Below the pieces are notes generated by a model. The model was not told the DNA's origin, did not search any database, and saw only the letters and a list, made by a program, of their open reading frames with translations. The translations under genes and the position numbers were made by a program. From assembly GCA_964019335.1 (NCBI GenBank), contig OZ025679.1, positions 124,001 to 188,000 on the forward strand: a stretch of 64,000 bases of DNA, written 5' to 3'. Shown here piece after piece: positions 8,901 to 18,856 of the stretch. This stretch comes from Diplonema japonicum (taxonomy: Eukaryota; Euglenozoa; Diplonemea; Diplonemida; Diplonemidae). Each line of letters starts with the position of its first letter. Positions within the stretch are counted from its first letter, which is position 1.

Positions 8901-10591
8901 TCCCTGACACCGAGGCACCTGAAACATCAGTGCCTGATACTAAACCCCCTGAGACGAGGGAGCCCACTGCAGAGCCAACCGGAAGCCCCTTGACGGCACA
9001 GCCAACGACCACAGAGCAGACGACTGCTCCTCGAACGGAGGCGCCAGACACCCTTGCACCTGATACAAAAGCTCCTGACACCCTTGCACCCGATACAAAA
9101 GCTCCTGACACCCTTGCACCTGATACAAAAGCTCCTGACACAGCTGAGCCGACGAGGACCCCTTCACAGGCACCCACGACGGCAGTTCCGACAGCGCTCC
9201 CAACCGGGGTGCCGGGGGGGGCGAGGGAGAGGATCAGTGTGCAGGTTATCCTGGATGTGGTGTTCTCTGTTCTGGACGCAGCACGGCGGGGGGAGCTGGA
9301 AGAGTTCCTGTTGGGACACCTGCTGCGGTGGGTGGCGACACTGCAGAAGGTGAGGATCCTGTACGCCTGCGAGGCAGACCAGGCTGGAGAGCGTGTCGTG
9401 GCAACCTGTGTGGACTGGGATGGGGTGTGGAGCGGGAACGGGAGGACCGCGGCGATCACAGAAGGGGGCCTGACCTACGTGCACGTTCTTGGGGAAGTGG
9501 ACGCTGTGGACCTCGAGGAGAGGAGGGAGGAGATGAAGGCGGCGACAGTTGTGAACACGGGTGTGGGTGGCGGCTACATCATTGTGGAACCACGACAGCC
9601 TGTGGAGGTGACGCTGTGCGCGGAGGTGGTGTGCGACATCGAAGGACCGTGCAGGGGGAAGGGGGTGTGCGATGAGGGGACTGGGACGTGCTCCAGTGTC
9701 GTCTTGTCGAACGGGACCCTCTGCGACGACGGGAGCAGCTCCACAATGGAAGACAGGTGCAGCGGAGGGGTGTGCGTGGGGAGGCTGCTCGGATGCGGGG
9801 CCTCGTGGTGCGAGGCATCTCGACCCGAGTGCCACGTCCCTGTGTGTGTGGATGGGGTGTGCGGGGAAGAGTCAAAGCCGGACGGCTCGGCATGCAACGA
9901 TGGGAACACGCTGACGACAAGCGACGTGTGCACAAAGGGAACATGCAGCGGGGTCTTCCGATGCGAGCTGACAACGTGTCCGAGCCAGCCCTGCAGGGTG
10001 AGCAGGTGCAACCCCTTCACAAGCCTCTGCAGCTACAGCTTCTCGCAAGACGGGACCCCTTGCGACGACGGGGACAGCGGAACGGTGGGCGACCTGTGCA
10101 GGGACTCCGTGTGCGTGAGCGGGAACAGAAACGAGACGACTGGGACTAGGGCGGGCTCCTCGGGTTCAGACAACACGGTGCTGGTAGCTGTTTTGGCGGG
10201 GTGTGCTGTTCTGTGTTGCTGCTGTGTGGCGGCGTTGATGTTGCTTATAAGGCGGCAACGAAGCGAAGAGGCAGAAGTGGAGAAGGAAATGAACGACATA
10301 TGCTCCGAGGGTGACGAGGCCTCCGTCATGATGGCCTCGCTGTGCGAAACGACTAAGGGTGCACGCAGACGAGAGATGGCGGGGAGCCCTGTCATGAAGT
10401 CATCGGTCCATGGTATGCCCTTCGCTGGCGGCGATAGCGTCAACAGGCCCACTGGGGCTAACCCTGATGGTGCTGGTGGCTCAGACGCCGAGTGGAGTGC
10501 CTGCGACTGCGACGAGACTGTCGAGCGGGAAGTAGGAGAAGAAGATGGAGCAATGATGGAAGCAAGTTGCTATGATGAGACCGTGGTATGA
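5906..10591 (+). CDS. Mucin-like PAN-domain type I membrane protein, full length
   Basis: The product is 1561 residues from the ATG at 5906, chosen because it opens a signal peptide (hydrophobic AAVTVVLVSLCVGCSG) just after a splice-acceptor-like CAG; an earlier in-frame ATG lacks this. Order: Cys-rich N domain, a fibronectin III-like stretch around residues 185-290, three PAN/apple-like modules near 330-395, 445-515 and 545-595, and a conserved region to about 845. A Thr/Pro stalk runs to about 1100, then a Cys-rich C ectodomain, a transmembrane helix near 1425-1446 and a tail of about 115 residues. PAN modules usually bind proteins or glycans, so a surface receptor or adhesin is likely by inference. 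It is the paralogue of the upstream gene; the C ectodomains are essentially identical while stalks and cytoplasmic tails differ. Confidence 0.85.
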   Translation: MQHGLGRRYRSAAVTVVLVSLCVGCSGDCSKWEDPKNSGPYPLWHYCKRRAGSGETLYPYMEASLRPAEVAPYDCRAEGRVLRHDAAGIICADYTLGDEYGGPCTTAQCCAEGLCSSYVCKGGGQLKAKAGEISCAYFPCNDHLCCEGPSGSPKEEARGLVFVDRDPGRFSFGGKGTLLRAADEADITHYRIYWGFAKTVRKVPSCGLKNPISWEQHKWTDEKRLFLELPVTGCDIDFEVPMGTVPWERCPIATDRKDKTTSANDPCNPHYLVAVSVNGKGERSFDGQAQQIGPRHPISDYEGEFGLPCAEGGVTYGHDLPGPDDVILGSWNGVESAARCAELCRGYSSKSKGPCRYWVWGYPTGGHTAKSCWMETQLLQKAHYGVRVAGPAVCPTRDGERPTGRERPRCDRWVRIPNTAAWKNPDTTAGRNAFFDKGGAFMQKPNLPDVPLGPYDNAEECQAMCDMDPLCVGFTWMKRDPTDTYFHKCFLIRVDDGTRASTDFYDLWLCSREGMAPLLSGYELLSHPFGYKTCGEGPPSSSEAASDHDCCAQKCNDNKPSCAAFTFRHTDKICELHSACSDASLRSHDKVEGCAYESCFQGYGLATYRRLVPTMQIVDRWPVVGGQGGVPAFVQTTHIPEGTDVHCVINEKGKSIPSSAANMLAVRHFTGKVSASDGVASMVLTHVTDTESVKAAESYVMRCAADDMAGFGLPAYVEHSFESEVPFGFVEIRARNGDTGYCRGPNNCLNGYVADTKKKPYSLEACRKISYGDSKSIAFLYRAHDGHCGIVTPKKGCTYMTTVQADDKVRCYNKQWDTVHSIGKGECTAECPGTCSWKRQFGAYERNIFSPTRAAPCSQIEVPTTSPKTSAPETPAPDTTAPETKPPATRAPETVAPDTRSPDTRSPETPAPDTKPPETTAPETAAPRTSEPTAEPTRSPETTAPETAAPLTPAPRTSEPTAEPTGSPLTAQPTTEPTTEQTTAPRTEAPDTEAPETKVPDTEAPETSVPDTKPPETREPTAEPTGSPLTAQPTTTEQTTAPRTEAPDTLAPDTKAPDTLAPDTKAPDTLAPDTKAPDTAEPTRTPSQAPTTAVPTALPTGVPGGARERISVQVILDVVFSVLDAARRGELEEFLLGHLLRWVATLQKVRILYACEADQAGERVVATCVDWDGVWSGNGRTAAITEGGLTYVHVLGEVDAVDLEERREEMKAATVVNTGVGGGYIIVEPRQPVEVTLCAEVVCDIEGPCRGKGVCDEGTGTCSSVVLSNGTLCDDGSSSTMEDRCSGGVCVGRLLGCGASWCEASRPECHVPVCVDGVCGEESKPDGSACNDGNTLTTSDVCTKGTCSGVFRCELTTCPSQPCRVSRCNPFTSLCSYSFSQDGTPCDDGDSGTVGDLCRDSVCVSGNRNETTGTRAGSSGSDNTVLVAVLAGCAVLCCCCVAALMLLIRRQRSEEAEVEKEMNDICSEGDEASVMMASLCETTKGARRREMAGSPVMKSSVHGMPFAGGDSVNRPTGANPDGAGGSDAEWSACDCDETVEREVGEEDGAMMEASCYDETVV

Positions 10592-11209
10592 GGTGTTGTT
10601 GTTGAGTATTTCCGTTTTTATTTTTATTTTTTTTCGCGAAAGTTATTTCTTCTTCTTTTCTTTTTTTTTTCTTTGTGTCATTTCTCTCTTCTCTCCTTTT
10701 TTAATAATAAGTCCACACTCTACCTTGTTGGATAACAAGAAGGGAGACCACATGGTTTGCAGGAGATGAGAATGAACAAAAAAAAGGGAGTGAACAGTGG
10801 AAATAACCGATAAAAAAAAGTAATGGGGGTGATTAATAAATAATGGGCAATTGATGCTTTTTCACAAAATCTACTTCCCCCTCTTTTTTATTTCTTTGTT
10901 TTCCCCTCCTTTTTTTTATAATTCCCCCCCTTTCTGAATGGGTGAACCCCATAGTTCTTTTTTAAAAAAAAAAGGGACCGAAAAAAAAAGGGGGGAGGGA
11001 AATCAAAAGGGTACTTTATGGTACCCTTTCCCCCCTTCTATCTCGCCGTCTTCATGCGCTTTTCGTAGTTTTGTTTTTAACCTTTTTTTTTTTTTTTTTT
11101 CTGCTTTTTTTTTGTTCCACAATCTTGCGTGAAAACAACAAAAAAGAAAACAAATAAAACCCCCCCTTTTTTCTTTTATATTATATTTATATTCAGTATT
11201 CAAAGAAGG

Positions 11210-11239
<30 letters not shown>
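10592..11239. other. Intergenic/UTR region
   Basis: No gene was seen. The region is low-complexity A and T runs, with A runs directly before the kinesin ATG. Confidence 0.6.
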
Positions 11240-11242
<3 letters not shown>

Positions 11243-13909
11243 ACCCCTCCTTACGGGGAATTAGAAGTTGGCAATGACAAAAGAAGAAAAATGAGCGGGC
11301 AGCATAAGCGAAACGGGAGCAACGCCAACATGGTAGTACCAGAATGCTTCCGCGTCTTCTTAAGGGTACGCCCGTATATGGCGAACGAAATATCAGGGGT
11401 GAGGGAAGCGGAAATGGACTCGGCAAGGTCGGGAATCGAGGTAAAAAACGGGGAACTCATGTTGGTGGACGAAAGGTGTTTGGCGGAGAAGCCGGAAATC
11501 AGGTTTAAAGCGAAGAAAAGCTGGGGTGCGGACTCTTTTGACGAAGTCTTCTGGTCGTTCGGAGCAGACCCAGGGACACAATGGGAAGACGACATCCCAC
11601 ACCACAACAGGTCGCAAGAATATATTTTCCGCGCTGTGAACACGTACAACGGCGAGTCATCTCTTGTGCGGAAAACCTTTGAAGGCTACTCACAATGCAT
11701 AGTAACATACGGCGCTCTTAACGCAGGTAAAACGTTCACAATGTTTGGGGATCAGCGAGACCCTGGCCTCGCCCCGAGGTTTCTTATCAAGCTACGATCC
11801 CACGGTGATAAGGTCGAGACGAAGTACTCTGCTGAAAAGATGAAAGTCTCAATTGAGATGACCTTCCTCCGTCTGTGGAAGGAAGGCATCGAAGACCTGT
11901 TCAACTCCGGCACTAACATCCGCAGCATAACAGATATCGAGAACAGTGCGGCCGTCTTGACAGCCAACAACGACGAGGAGCTCCAAGCGATGATACCCAA
12001 GCTTTGCAAACTGCGCCGTCCCTCTTCAAAAACGGAGTTCACGAAGGAAAACCGATCGCACGTTGTGCTGACCATATCTGTGGTGCAGACGTCGTGTTTC
12101 GTTGCTCCGGACGATCCAGACAAAAAGGTCACGCACGTTAAAAAGGCAACCTTCACCTTCGTGGACCTCGGGACCCCCGGACGCAATGAAGGCGAGACCG
12201 TCCAAGACGCCAAGCTCATTTCCGCAGCCCCGCAGGCGGTCAACCGTGTACTGCAATGCTTGGCAACAAAGTCAACTGTTCCATACAGGGACTCCCTGCT
12301 CACCCAGATCCTCCAAGAACAGCTTGGCGGGAACTGCACCACAACCCTCATCGGGTGTGTGTCTCCATATTACAAAAGCGCGTCCGACTCAACCCTCACG
12401 ATCGACACACTCCGCAAGCTGCGCAGCGTTGTGGTCAAGGTAAAGCCTTCGGACGACAAGGAGCTCGCGCAGCTGCGCACCTTGCAAAAGGAAACGGAGC
12501 AGGTCAAGCATAAGATCGCACAGCACACCTCGTCCGCGATGAAGGTGAAGGACACCCTCATGCAGCGGCAGGTGCAGATCAACAAGCTGAACGGGAAAAA
12601 CAAGAAACTGAATGCCACCCTGAGGGACGTGCACAGAATACAAATCGAAGCTGAAGAGCGGCAGGTATGACAAACAACTCAACATACCCGAACCCCAGGC
12701 ATCTATGGCCGCTACACTGATCCAAATGCGCAAGTACCGCAAAATGCTAATGCCAGTGTATGACGCAAGGTTGCGGGAGCTGAGGGCGAACAGGACAGCG
12801 ACAAGGAAAAAAGAGCAGGAGCAGGAGGAGAAAAGCGTAGAGATCGTAGATCTAGAGAGGAAGCGTGCCGAGACGGTATGATGCAAAGAGGACGAGACAA
12901 CAATACAACAGGTGGTGGAGGTGCGAGACCACATCGACAAACTAGCAGTACTGTGCGGGCAGACGATTGCAGTGCAAGAGGACGTGCCGCCCATTCCGGA
13001 GGAGATGTTCGACCCGACCGTGGAGAGGCTCATGAAGCTCATTGTGAAACTGGTACACCACCCCCTTTTTTTTTTGAAATCACATTAAAACACAGGAAAA
13101 AAAACTAAAATCACGCAAATCGACAAACGCACTGTGCGACAAGCTGCAGGAGGAGATCCAGACAGAACAGAACGAGGTAGAGAGGATGAGCGGGGATGTA
13201 AGGGACGCAAGGGGAGAAGTGAAGAAAATAAAGGCCAAACTAGAGAAGGCCTTGAACGAGCGCCTAGAAGAAGTACGGGGAGGAATGGAGGGGGCGGGGG
13301 TGGAGGTGGGGACAGGCTTTGAAGTGGAGATGGAAACGGCAGTGGACGCCCCTCCCGAGGAAAGCACGGGTAAGGTTGAGATGTTGGCTGAAAAGGCACA
13401 AATACAATGCAAAGAAACCGAGCAACGAGCGGCCATCACAGCCGCCTACGGTCTATGGGTAGCGAAGATCCCAAATGTGACCATTTATGCAACAATCGCT
13501 TCCGCGAACGAGACGCATCGAAAATCCGTTCAGAAATCTAACGAAGCCGCACAACACCTGGAAGGGCTCAAGGGTGACGCTGAGAAGCTAACAGACGCGC
13601 TCTACACACAACAGGCACTTGCTGCCGAAAAAGAGGGCGAATTGGACGGGTTACGTCTTGCTTACAAGGTATTAAACAACCGAAAAAGTCAACCCTCAAC
13701 AGGCCGCAATGGAAGAGCTGAAATGGCGTCGAGAACAGGAGCAGGAAGAACGCCTTAAAAAGATGGAATATGAGGAAAACAGGAGGAAGCGTGAGGATGA
13801 GCTCGCCCTTGCGAAACACAAAGCGGAGGCGGAGCTGGCTGCCGCGCAGCAGCTACAGCTACAGCAGGCTGCTGCGAAAGAAAAGGGTGGTTGCTGTGTG
13901 CTGTCTTGA
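11240..13909 (+). CDS. Divergent kinesin-like protein with C-terminal coiled coil and CAAX-type end
   Basis: The proposed exons are 11240-12664, 12699-12875, 12912-13052, 13096-13668 and 13703-13909 (840 residues). All four introns are phase 0 and 34-43 nt long. The motor domain (about residues 30-400) opens with FRVFLRVRPY. It keeps a Walker A-like GALNAGKT (residues 158-165) and the NRSH of switch I, but switch II reads DLGTPG instead of DLAGSE, so ATPase coupling may be altered. The rest is long charged coiled coil. The last residues are GGCCVLS; CVLS fits the CAAX prenylation pattern and has a second Cys before it. Membrane anchoring of a motor is therefore inferred. The splice model is supported by five exons all staying in frame and by GT...AG ends; without splicing, translation stops at 12670. 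Confidence 0.75.
12665..12698 (+). other. 34-nt intron of the kinesin-like gene
   Basis: It starts GTATGA and ends CCCCAG. It brings an in-frame stop if retained; removal joins two open phase-0 exons. Confidence 0.65.
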
Positions 13910-13938
13910 AGCTGTTGTTGCAGGGAGAAAATAAAGGG

Positions 13939-13972
<34 letters not shown>

Positions 13973-14350
13973 TGTTTTTACTTTTATTTGTAACAATAGA
14001 ACCTTAGTCCCTCTCCCCCCCTTTTTTTTTCTTCCCGTTGCCTCACTGTGTTATTTTTTTATCTACAGGAAATGGGAAAGAAAAAAAAAAAGTCAGTAGA
14101 TTGTTATTCTTTGTCCACTATAAACCCCCCTTCTTTTTTCTCTCTCTCTTATCCTCTCCCTCTTTTTTTTTTTCACCGTTTTCCCGTTTTCCCTGCAACA
14201 AAAAAAAAAAAGACAAAATACACCTTCTTCTTTTTTTTAGTTTCTTTCTTCTTTTGTTTTTGGCCAGTGAAAGAAGAAAAAAAAAAAAAAAAAAACGATA
14301 CAAATAATCACATCAAGGTGACCAACCCCCTTTAAGTAAAAAAACAAACA
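13910..14350. other. Intergenic/UTR region
   Basis: No coding sequence was seen beyond homopolymer-laden open frames. A and T runs lead to the next ATG at 14351. Confidence 0.6.
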
Positions 14351-16670
14351 ATGTCGGGGGTCGGCCACAGCAAGCTGTCGCTGAGCAGTTTGAACAAAAA
14401 CGGTATCCTACTAATGCCTCCGCGCCCCCCCGACGGAGACGGGGGCAGGAGACACACAAGATCTTACAATGTAACGAAGAGCAACAGCGAAGAAATTCGA
14501 GGAATGACGATGGAACACCGCAGCCCGGGAACCCCGGTGGGGAGTCCATCACCAAGACTGGAGAGAAGGCCCGCACCTTTGGGGGGGCTGAAGAAACACG
14601 TAATGATCCCTAGTGAAGGATCACCCACAAGACCGTACCATCTTGGAAAACGCGCCTCATCTGGGTCAGGCCACGGGATCATGGGCATTCCTCACGAATC
14701 TCCACACGAAGCCAGCGTGAAAGAACGCCGCCTCTCACTTGAAAGAATGGAGGCCGAGGCCCTCCGTGGCAATTATGAAAAGAACGAGGAATACCGGGAA
14801 AGGGTACGCCGCATAGGATCCGACAGATCGCTCACAAAACTCATGGAGGCCGACTCCGAGCGACGCGAGCACCTCTGGATCACCCTCATCTACTCCATGA
14901 CCTCCATCAAGGCAGTCGCAGATATCGTAGAGCAACGCCGCGCCAGCGCGCAGCTCAAACACCTCCTCCTCCCTGTGTGCTGGAAATGGGTCAAATGCCT
15001 CTGCAGGGCCCGCAGCATGAAGCAGCTCATCGCCGGGCGTGTCAGCAACATGATGAAGCCCACCGTCGCCTCGCTGAAGGCCATCAAGTTCTTCCAGAAC
15101 TGGCCGACGTACATTTTAACCCGTCTCGTCGACGGGATGGAACCCGTGTGTCACAAGCATGGCGAGTTCGTGTGTTTCGAGGGTGACATTGGCGACAAGA
15201 TGTACATCATTGCTAACGGTGCGCTTGATGTCTACGTGCGGCAGGAGAACGCCATCGAGAAGTCCCGTGCGCTGGGCGTCAAGGTGGCCACCATCTCCGC
15301 CGATTCGCAACCCTACTTCGGGGAGTACGCTGTCGTGTGTGGGGAGCCTCGCTTCGCCTCCGTCCGTGCGGCCACCCCCCACGTGGACCTGTGGGCCGTG
15401 TCGTCCGCATTCGTCTCGACGCAGCTCGACGAGCTTCCCATCGACGTCAGGCGTGACATCGCCAACTACGCAGGCCAACGACGCCAGGCAAACCTTAAGA
15501 AGCTGTACCCCATCAAGGCGACGATGCTGGCGCAGTCGGGGTCCATCTTCAGAGTTTTCGACGAGGCACTGCTGCAAGAGCTTGTCGCGAAGTTCGTACC
15601 TGTGGTGGTGCGGTCACCGTCAGTGATTTACTCCGAAGGTGAAGCATCGGACAAGATGTACCTTGTTGCCACGGGTGAGGTGGAGCTCAGCAGGACGCGT
15701 AGCGAGGGGGTCGTCACTGTACGACAGGGCGTCGCCTTCGGTGAGGCGGAGCTGCTGTTTGTCGAGAAACGCGGTTACACCGCCGAAACAAAAGGCCCCG
15801 CAGATCTGTGGGCATTGGAGAAGCTGGAGTTCATGCAGTTCCTGCTGACGCACCCTGAGCTGTTCATGGCGGCCAAGGGCATCGTGTCCAAGATGAGATC
15901 GCAAACTGCAATCGAATGCTCGAACCAGCCATGGCTGCGCGACTCACTCCTCACAAAGTACTTACCTGTGAAGCTACTAAGAAGGTTCAACAGCATCCTA
16001 ATCCCCAAGGTCGTGGGGAGAGCCGACTACGTAGCAGGCCACAATGAAGAGTATGAGGGCATCTACATCATTGCGTCCGGCAGCGTGAGGGACGAGAAGA
16101 CACAAGTTGTATATGGAGAGGACAGCCTGCTGGGGAAGGCGGAGCTGCTGACCTTCCAACCGAGATGGAGCACGTCGTACATAGCAGAAGAGAGGTGTGA
16201 TGTGTGGTTCATAAGTAAGAGCAGGATCTTTGCAGAGATGATGGCACACTACAAGGACATGCTGGCGAAGCTGGCAGACAGCACCGTTCAGGAAAAGATA
16301 CGGAAACAATACATGCAGCCTTACCAACCGCCAAGCGTGTTCTCGCAGCTGGTGAAGCAACTCGAAGACGGGACGCCCCTAGTCCCACGGATCAACAAGT
16401 TCACCACATCGCAGTTCTCTCCTGCCTCCTTCAGATCGGAGTCCTCTGTCTCTCGTGTGCAGCAGGACTTCGCGGAAGATATGTCTGTTATGTCGGAAGC
16501 ACAGAACAGCCCCCCCCAGGAGAAACAGGCAGAAGAGGTTGCTATTCAACCTGTTAAATCGTTGGTATGTTTTTTCTTTTTTTTTTTTTTTTTTTTAGAA
16601 TCATTTCCAGCGAAGCGACAGTCCTGACGTCCCTCCTACGCCTCTGCTTGCCTCACTGCTCGGGGGATGA
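14351..16670 (+). CDS. Protein with three tandem cyclic-nucleotide-binding domains
   Basis: Exons are 14351-16564 and 16599-16670 (761 residues); the 34-nt intron GTATGT-T(n)-AG, if retained, would add a Phe run and a stop at 16627. After a disordered Ser/Arg-rich N terminus come three cNMP-binding-type beta barrels near residues 246-355, 398-495 and 533-625. The first keeps a phosphate-binding cassette (FGEYAVVCGEPRFAS) and the second keeps FGE and the Arg (FGEAELLFVEKRGYTA). The third reads LGKAELL...PRWS, with the Glu replaced, and may not bind ligand. No ion-channel segments or kinase domain are present. It is thus a soluble or cytoskeletal cyclic-nucleotide receptor by inference, reminiscent of PKA regulatory subunits but with three domains. 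Confidence 0.78.
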
Positions 16671-16679
16671 AAGAAAAAG

Positions 16680-16712
<33 letters not shown>

Positions 16713-17502
16713 AGAGAGAGAGAGAGAGAGGATGGGGAACGAAGTGGGCCGCCTTTATATTTATTGTGGTTTTCTTTCTCCCCCCCCTCCCCCCCCCCTT
16801 TTGTTCTTCTTCGTTGGAACTCTGATGTGGGCGAGTGCCAGCGTTGTTCATGATCCTGGTAAAGTCCTATTAGTTGGTAACGCTGACTGAGGACAACGCC
16901 ACCCCCCCCCCCCCCCCCCCCCCCCCTCGCTTCTTTATTTCTGATTTTCTCTGTTGGCCTTTTTTTTGTCGGGTTTATTTCCTGGGTGGCCTCTTGTCTT
17001 AAAGTTTTTTTTTCTGAAAGTGAAAAAAAAAAAAACCCCTTCCTTTATTTACTTTCCCCTCCAGAACAGGGACAGGATGGAACAGCCTCAAGTGACTGGT
17101 TGATGAGTTACTGCTCACCGTTCTCTGCTGGTGAGCGCGAAACCCCCCCCCCCCCCCCCCCCAGGGCTATGTTGGCAGAGAAACGGGAAACTTTTACGTT
17201 GCCGTTTCCTTTATTTTTCAGATATTAAGGGAAACGTGTTCCCTTCTTAAGGAAATGGCCCCTTAAAAATAACAGGAAAGACGTATTTTCAAAAAAAAAA
17301 AAAAAAAAAAAGCTTTTCAAAACGCGTCTTTTTGCCAACATAGCCGCCGCCCCCCCACCTGTACTCACACTTTGCCCCCGGGCCACGCCCCGCCCGAATA
17401 GAGGAACGAAAAAAGAAGAAACGATCTTACTTTGTGCCGTATGTCGAATCTGAATGCCCGATTGAAACTCTGCTTCAATTTTACCTCTGCCCTGTTTTTC
17501 TT

Positions 17503-17537
<35 letters not shown>

Positions 17538-17990
17538 TTTCTTTCTGTGCGTGAAGCAGAATTGTGGCAGCATGCACGAAGCTACTTATCTCAGGATTTG
17601 TACCGTGTGCACCAAGTGCAGGGAAGAAAAAGAAAAGTAAACCCAACTCCCTTGCCTTGTGTTCTCAGCTTCTTTCACGCTGTGCGCCCCCCTCCCCCTG
17701 CCCCTATAATTTGCAGCTGCAACCTTATGACGGCTCTGGACACTTAAGTTGTCCATAAGCTTTGCGTTCCCTCCATTTTTTTTTCTTTTTTTTCTTTTCT
17801 CTTTTTTTTTTCTTCTTCTTTTTTTTTTTTTTTTTAACAATATTATTGTCGAGACTAAAAACTAGTTGATGGCAGCGTAATGAGCTATTTTATTAGGTAA
17901 AATTCCGCTCGTGCGCACAAACAAATGGAGCGCCAAACTAGTTTTTTTGTTAGGTAGGCGGCGTTGCTAAACACTTCGTTTTCTAAAATT

Positions 17991-18034
<44 letters not shown>

Positions 18035-18856
18035 TCTTCTTGCTGCAGCTGCAGGGCAGCAATGTCCACTAGCCACTATCACCTGAGGAGAGAAAGGGGG
18101 AAACAAAGTGTAATGAAATGCTGTGTGTATCAAAAAAAGAAAAAAAAAAAAAAAAAAAAAAAGAAAGAAAGAAAAAGTAGTATCTGAACAAAAGTTCTTG
18201 AAACAATAATTTGAGAAAAATTCTTTTTAGAACCCCTACGCCCTGGTGGGTGAAACAAGGGTCTTTCCACTGGGAGGGGGTATATCAAATATTAACAAAT
18301 ATTTGTTCCACTGGTGGGGGGGTAGTATATCAAAAAAAGATAAGGAGCTTGAAACACAGCGAAACTTTCTTTTTTTGTCTGTTATTTTGCTTTATTCTTT
18401 TGCGTGAAATAGAAAAAAAAAGGGGGGGGGGGGAACGAAAGTTCAGTTAAGCAGAAAGAATGAGAACACCCTCCCCCTTCCTGTCCTTCTTTATGTCTTC
18501 TTGTCGGCAGTGAGTGCATGTCCCTGTGGTAAACTGGTAGGCGTAGATGCACGAGCTGTAGACCCTTTTCTTTTTCTATTTTTAACTCACTTCTGTCTTT
18601 CTTCGTGTCTTTCTTTTGAAGTAAGAGAAAGCCCCCATGCAGCATTTAAAAAAAATAAATAAATAAGAAAGGTGTTGTTTTGGGGACTAGATGCCTAACT
18701 GCAGGTGCTCTCCCACAGCCCGCGGTGCCCTCTCCCCTCTGTCCTCCCCCCTTTCCCCCATTCCAGTCGTTCAGTTCTCTTTGTTAGTTATTCTTTTACC
18801 CTCAGCCAGCCTTCTGGTGCCACAGTGTTTACGAAGCAGCCCAGGGACTCAAGAAG
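16671..18856. other. 2.2-kb intergenic region, simple repeats and one MITE-like element
   Basis: The region includes a G(n)-AG(n) tract at 16686-16731, C runs near 16902-16926 and 17144-17162, several T runs, and the palindromic element 17165-17348. A 28-bp segment near 17908-17935 resembles 21823-21850. No gene is supported. Confidence 0.6.
17165..17348. mobile_element. Short palindromic MITE-like element, copy 2
   Basis: The left end GGCTATGTTGGCA and right end TGCCAACATAGCCGCC are inverted copies. Inner parts (AAACGGGAAAC and similar) form further imperfect pairs, and an A run lies in the right half. It shares its termini with the element at 4636-4742, so this is a small dispersed family. 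Confidence 0.6.
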
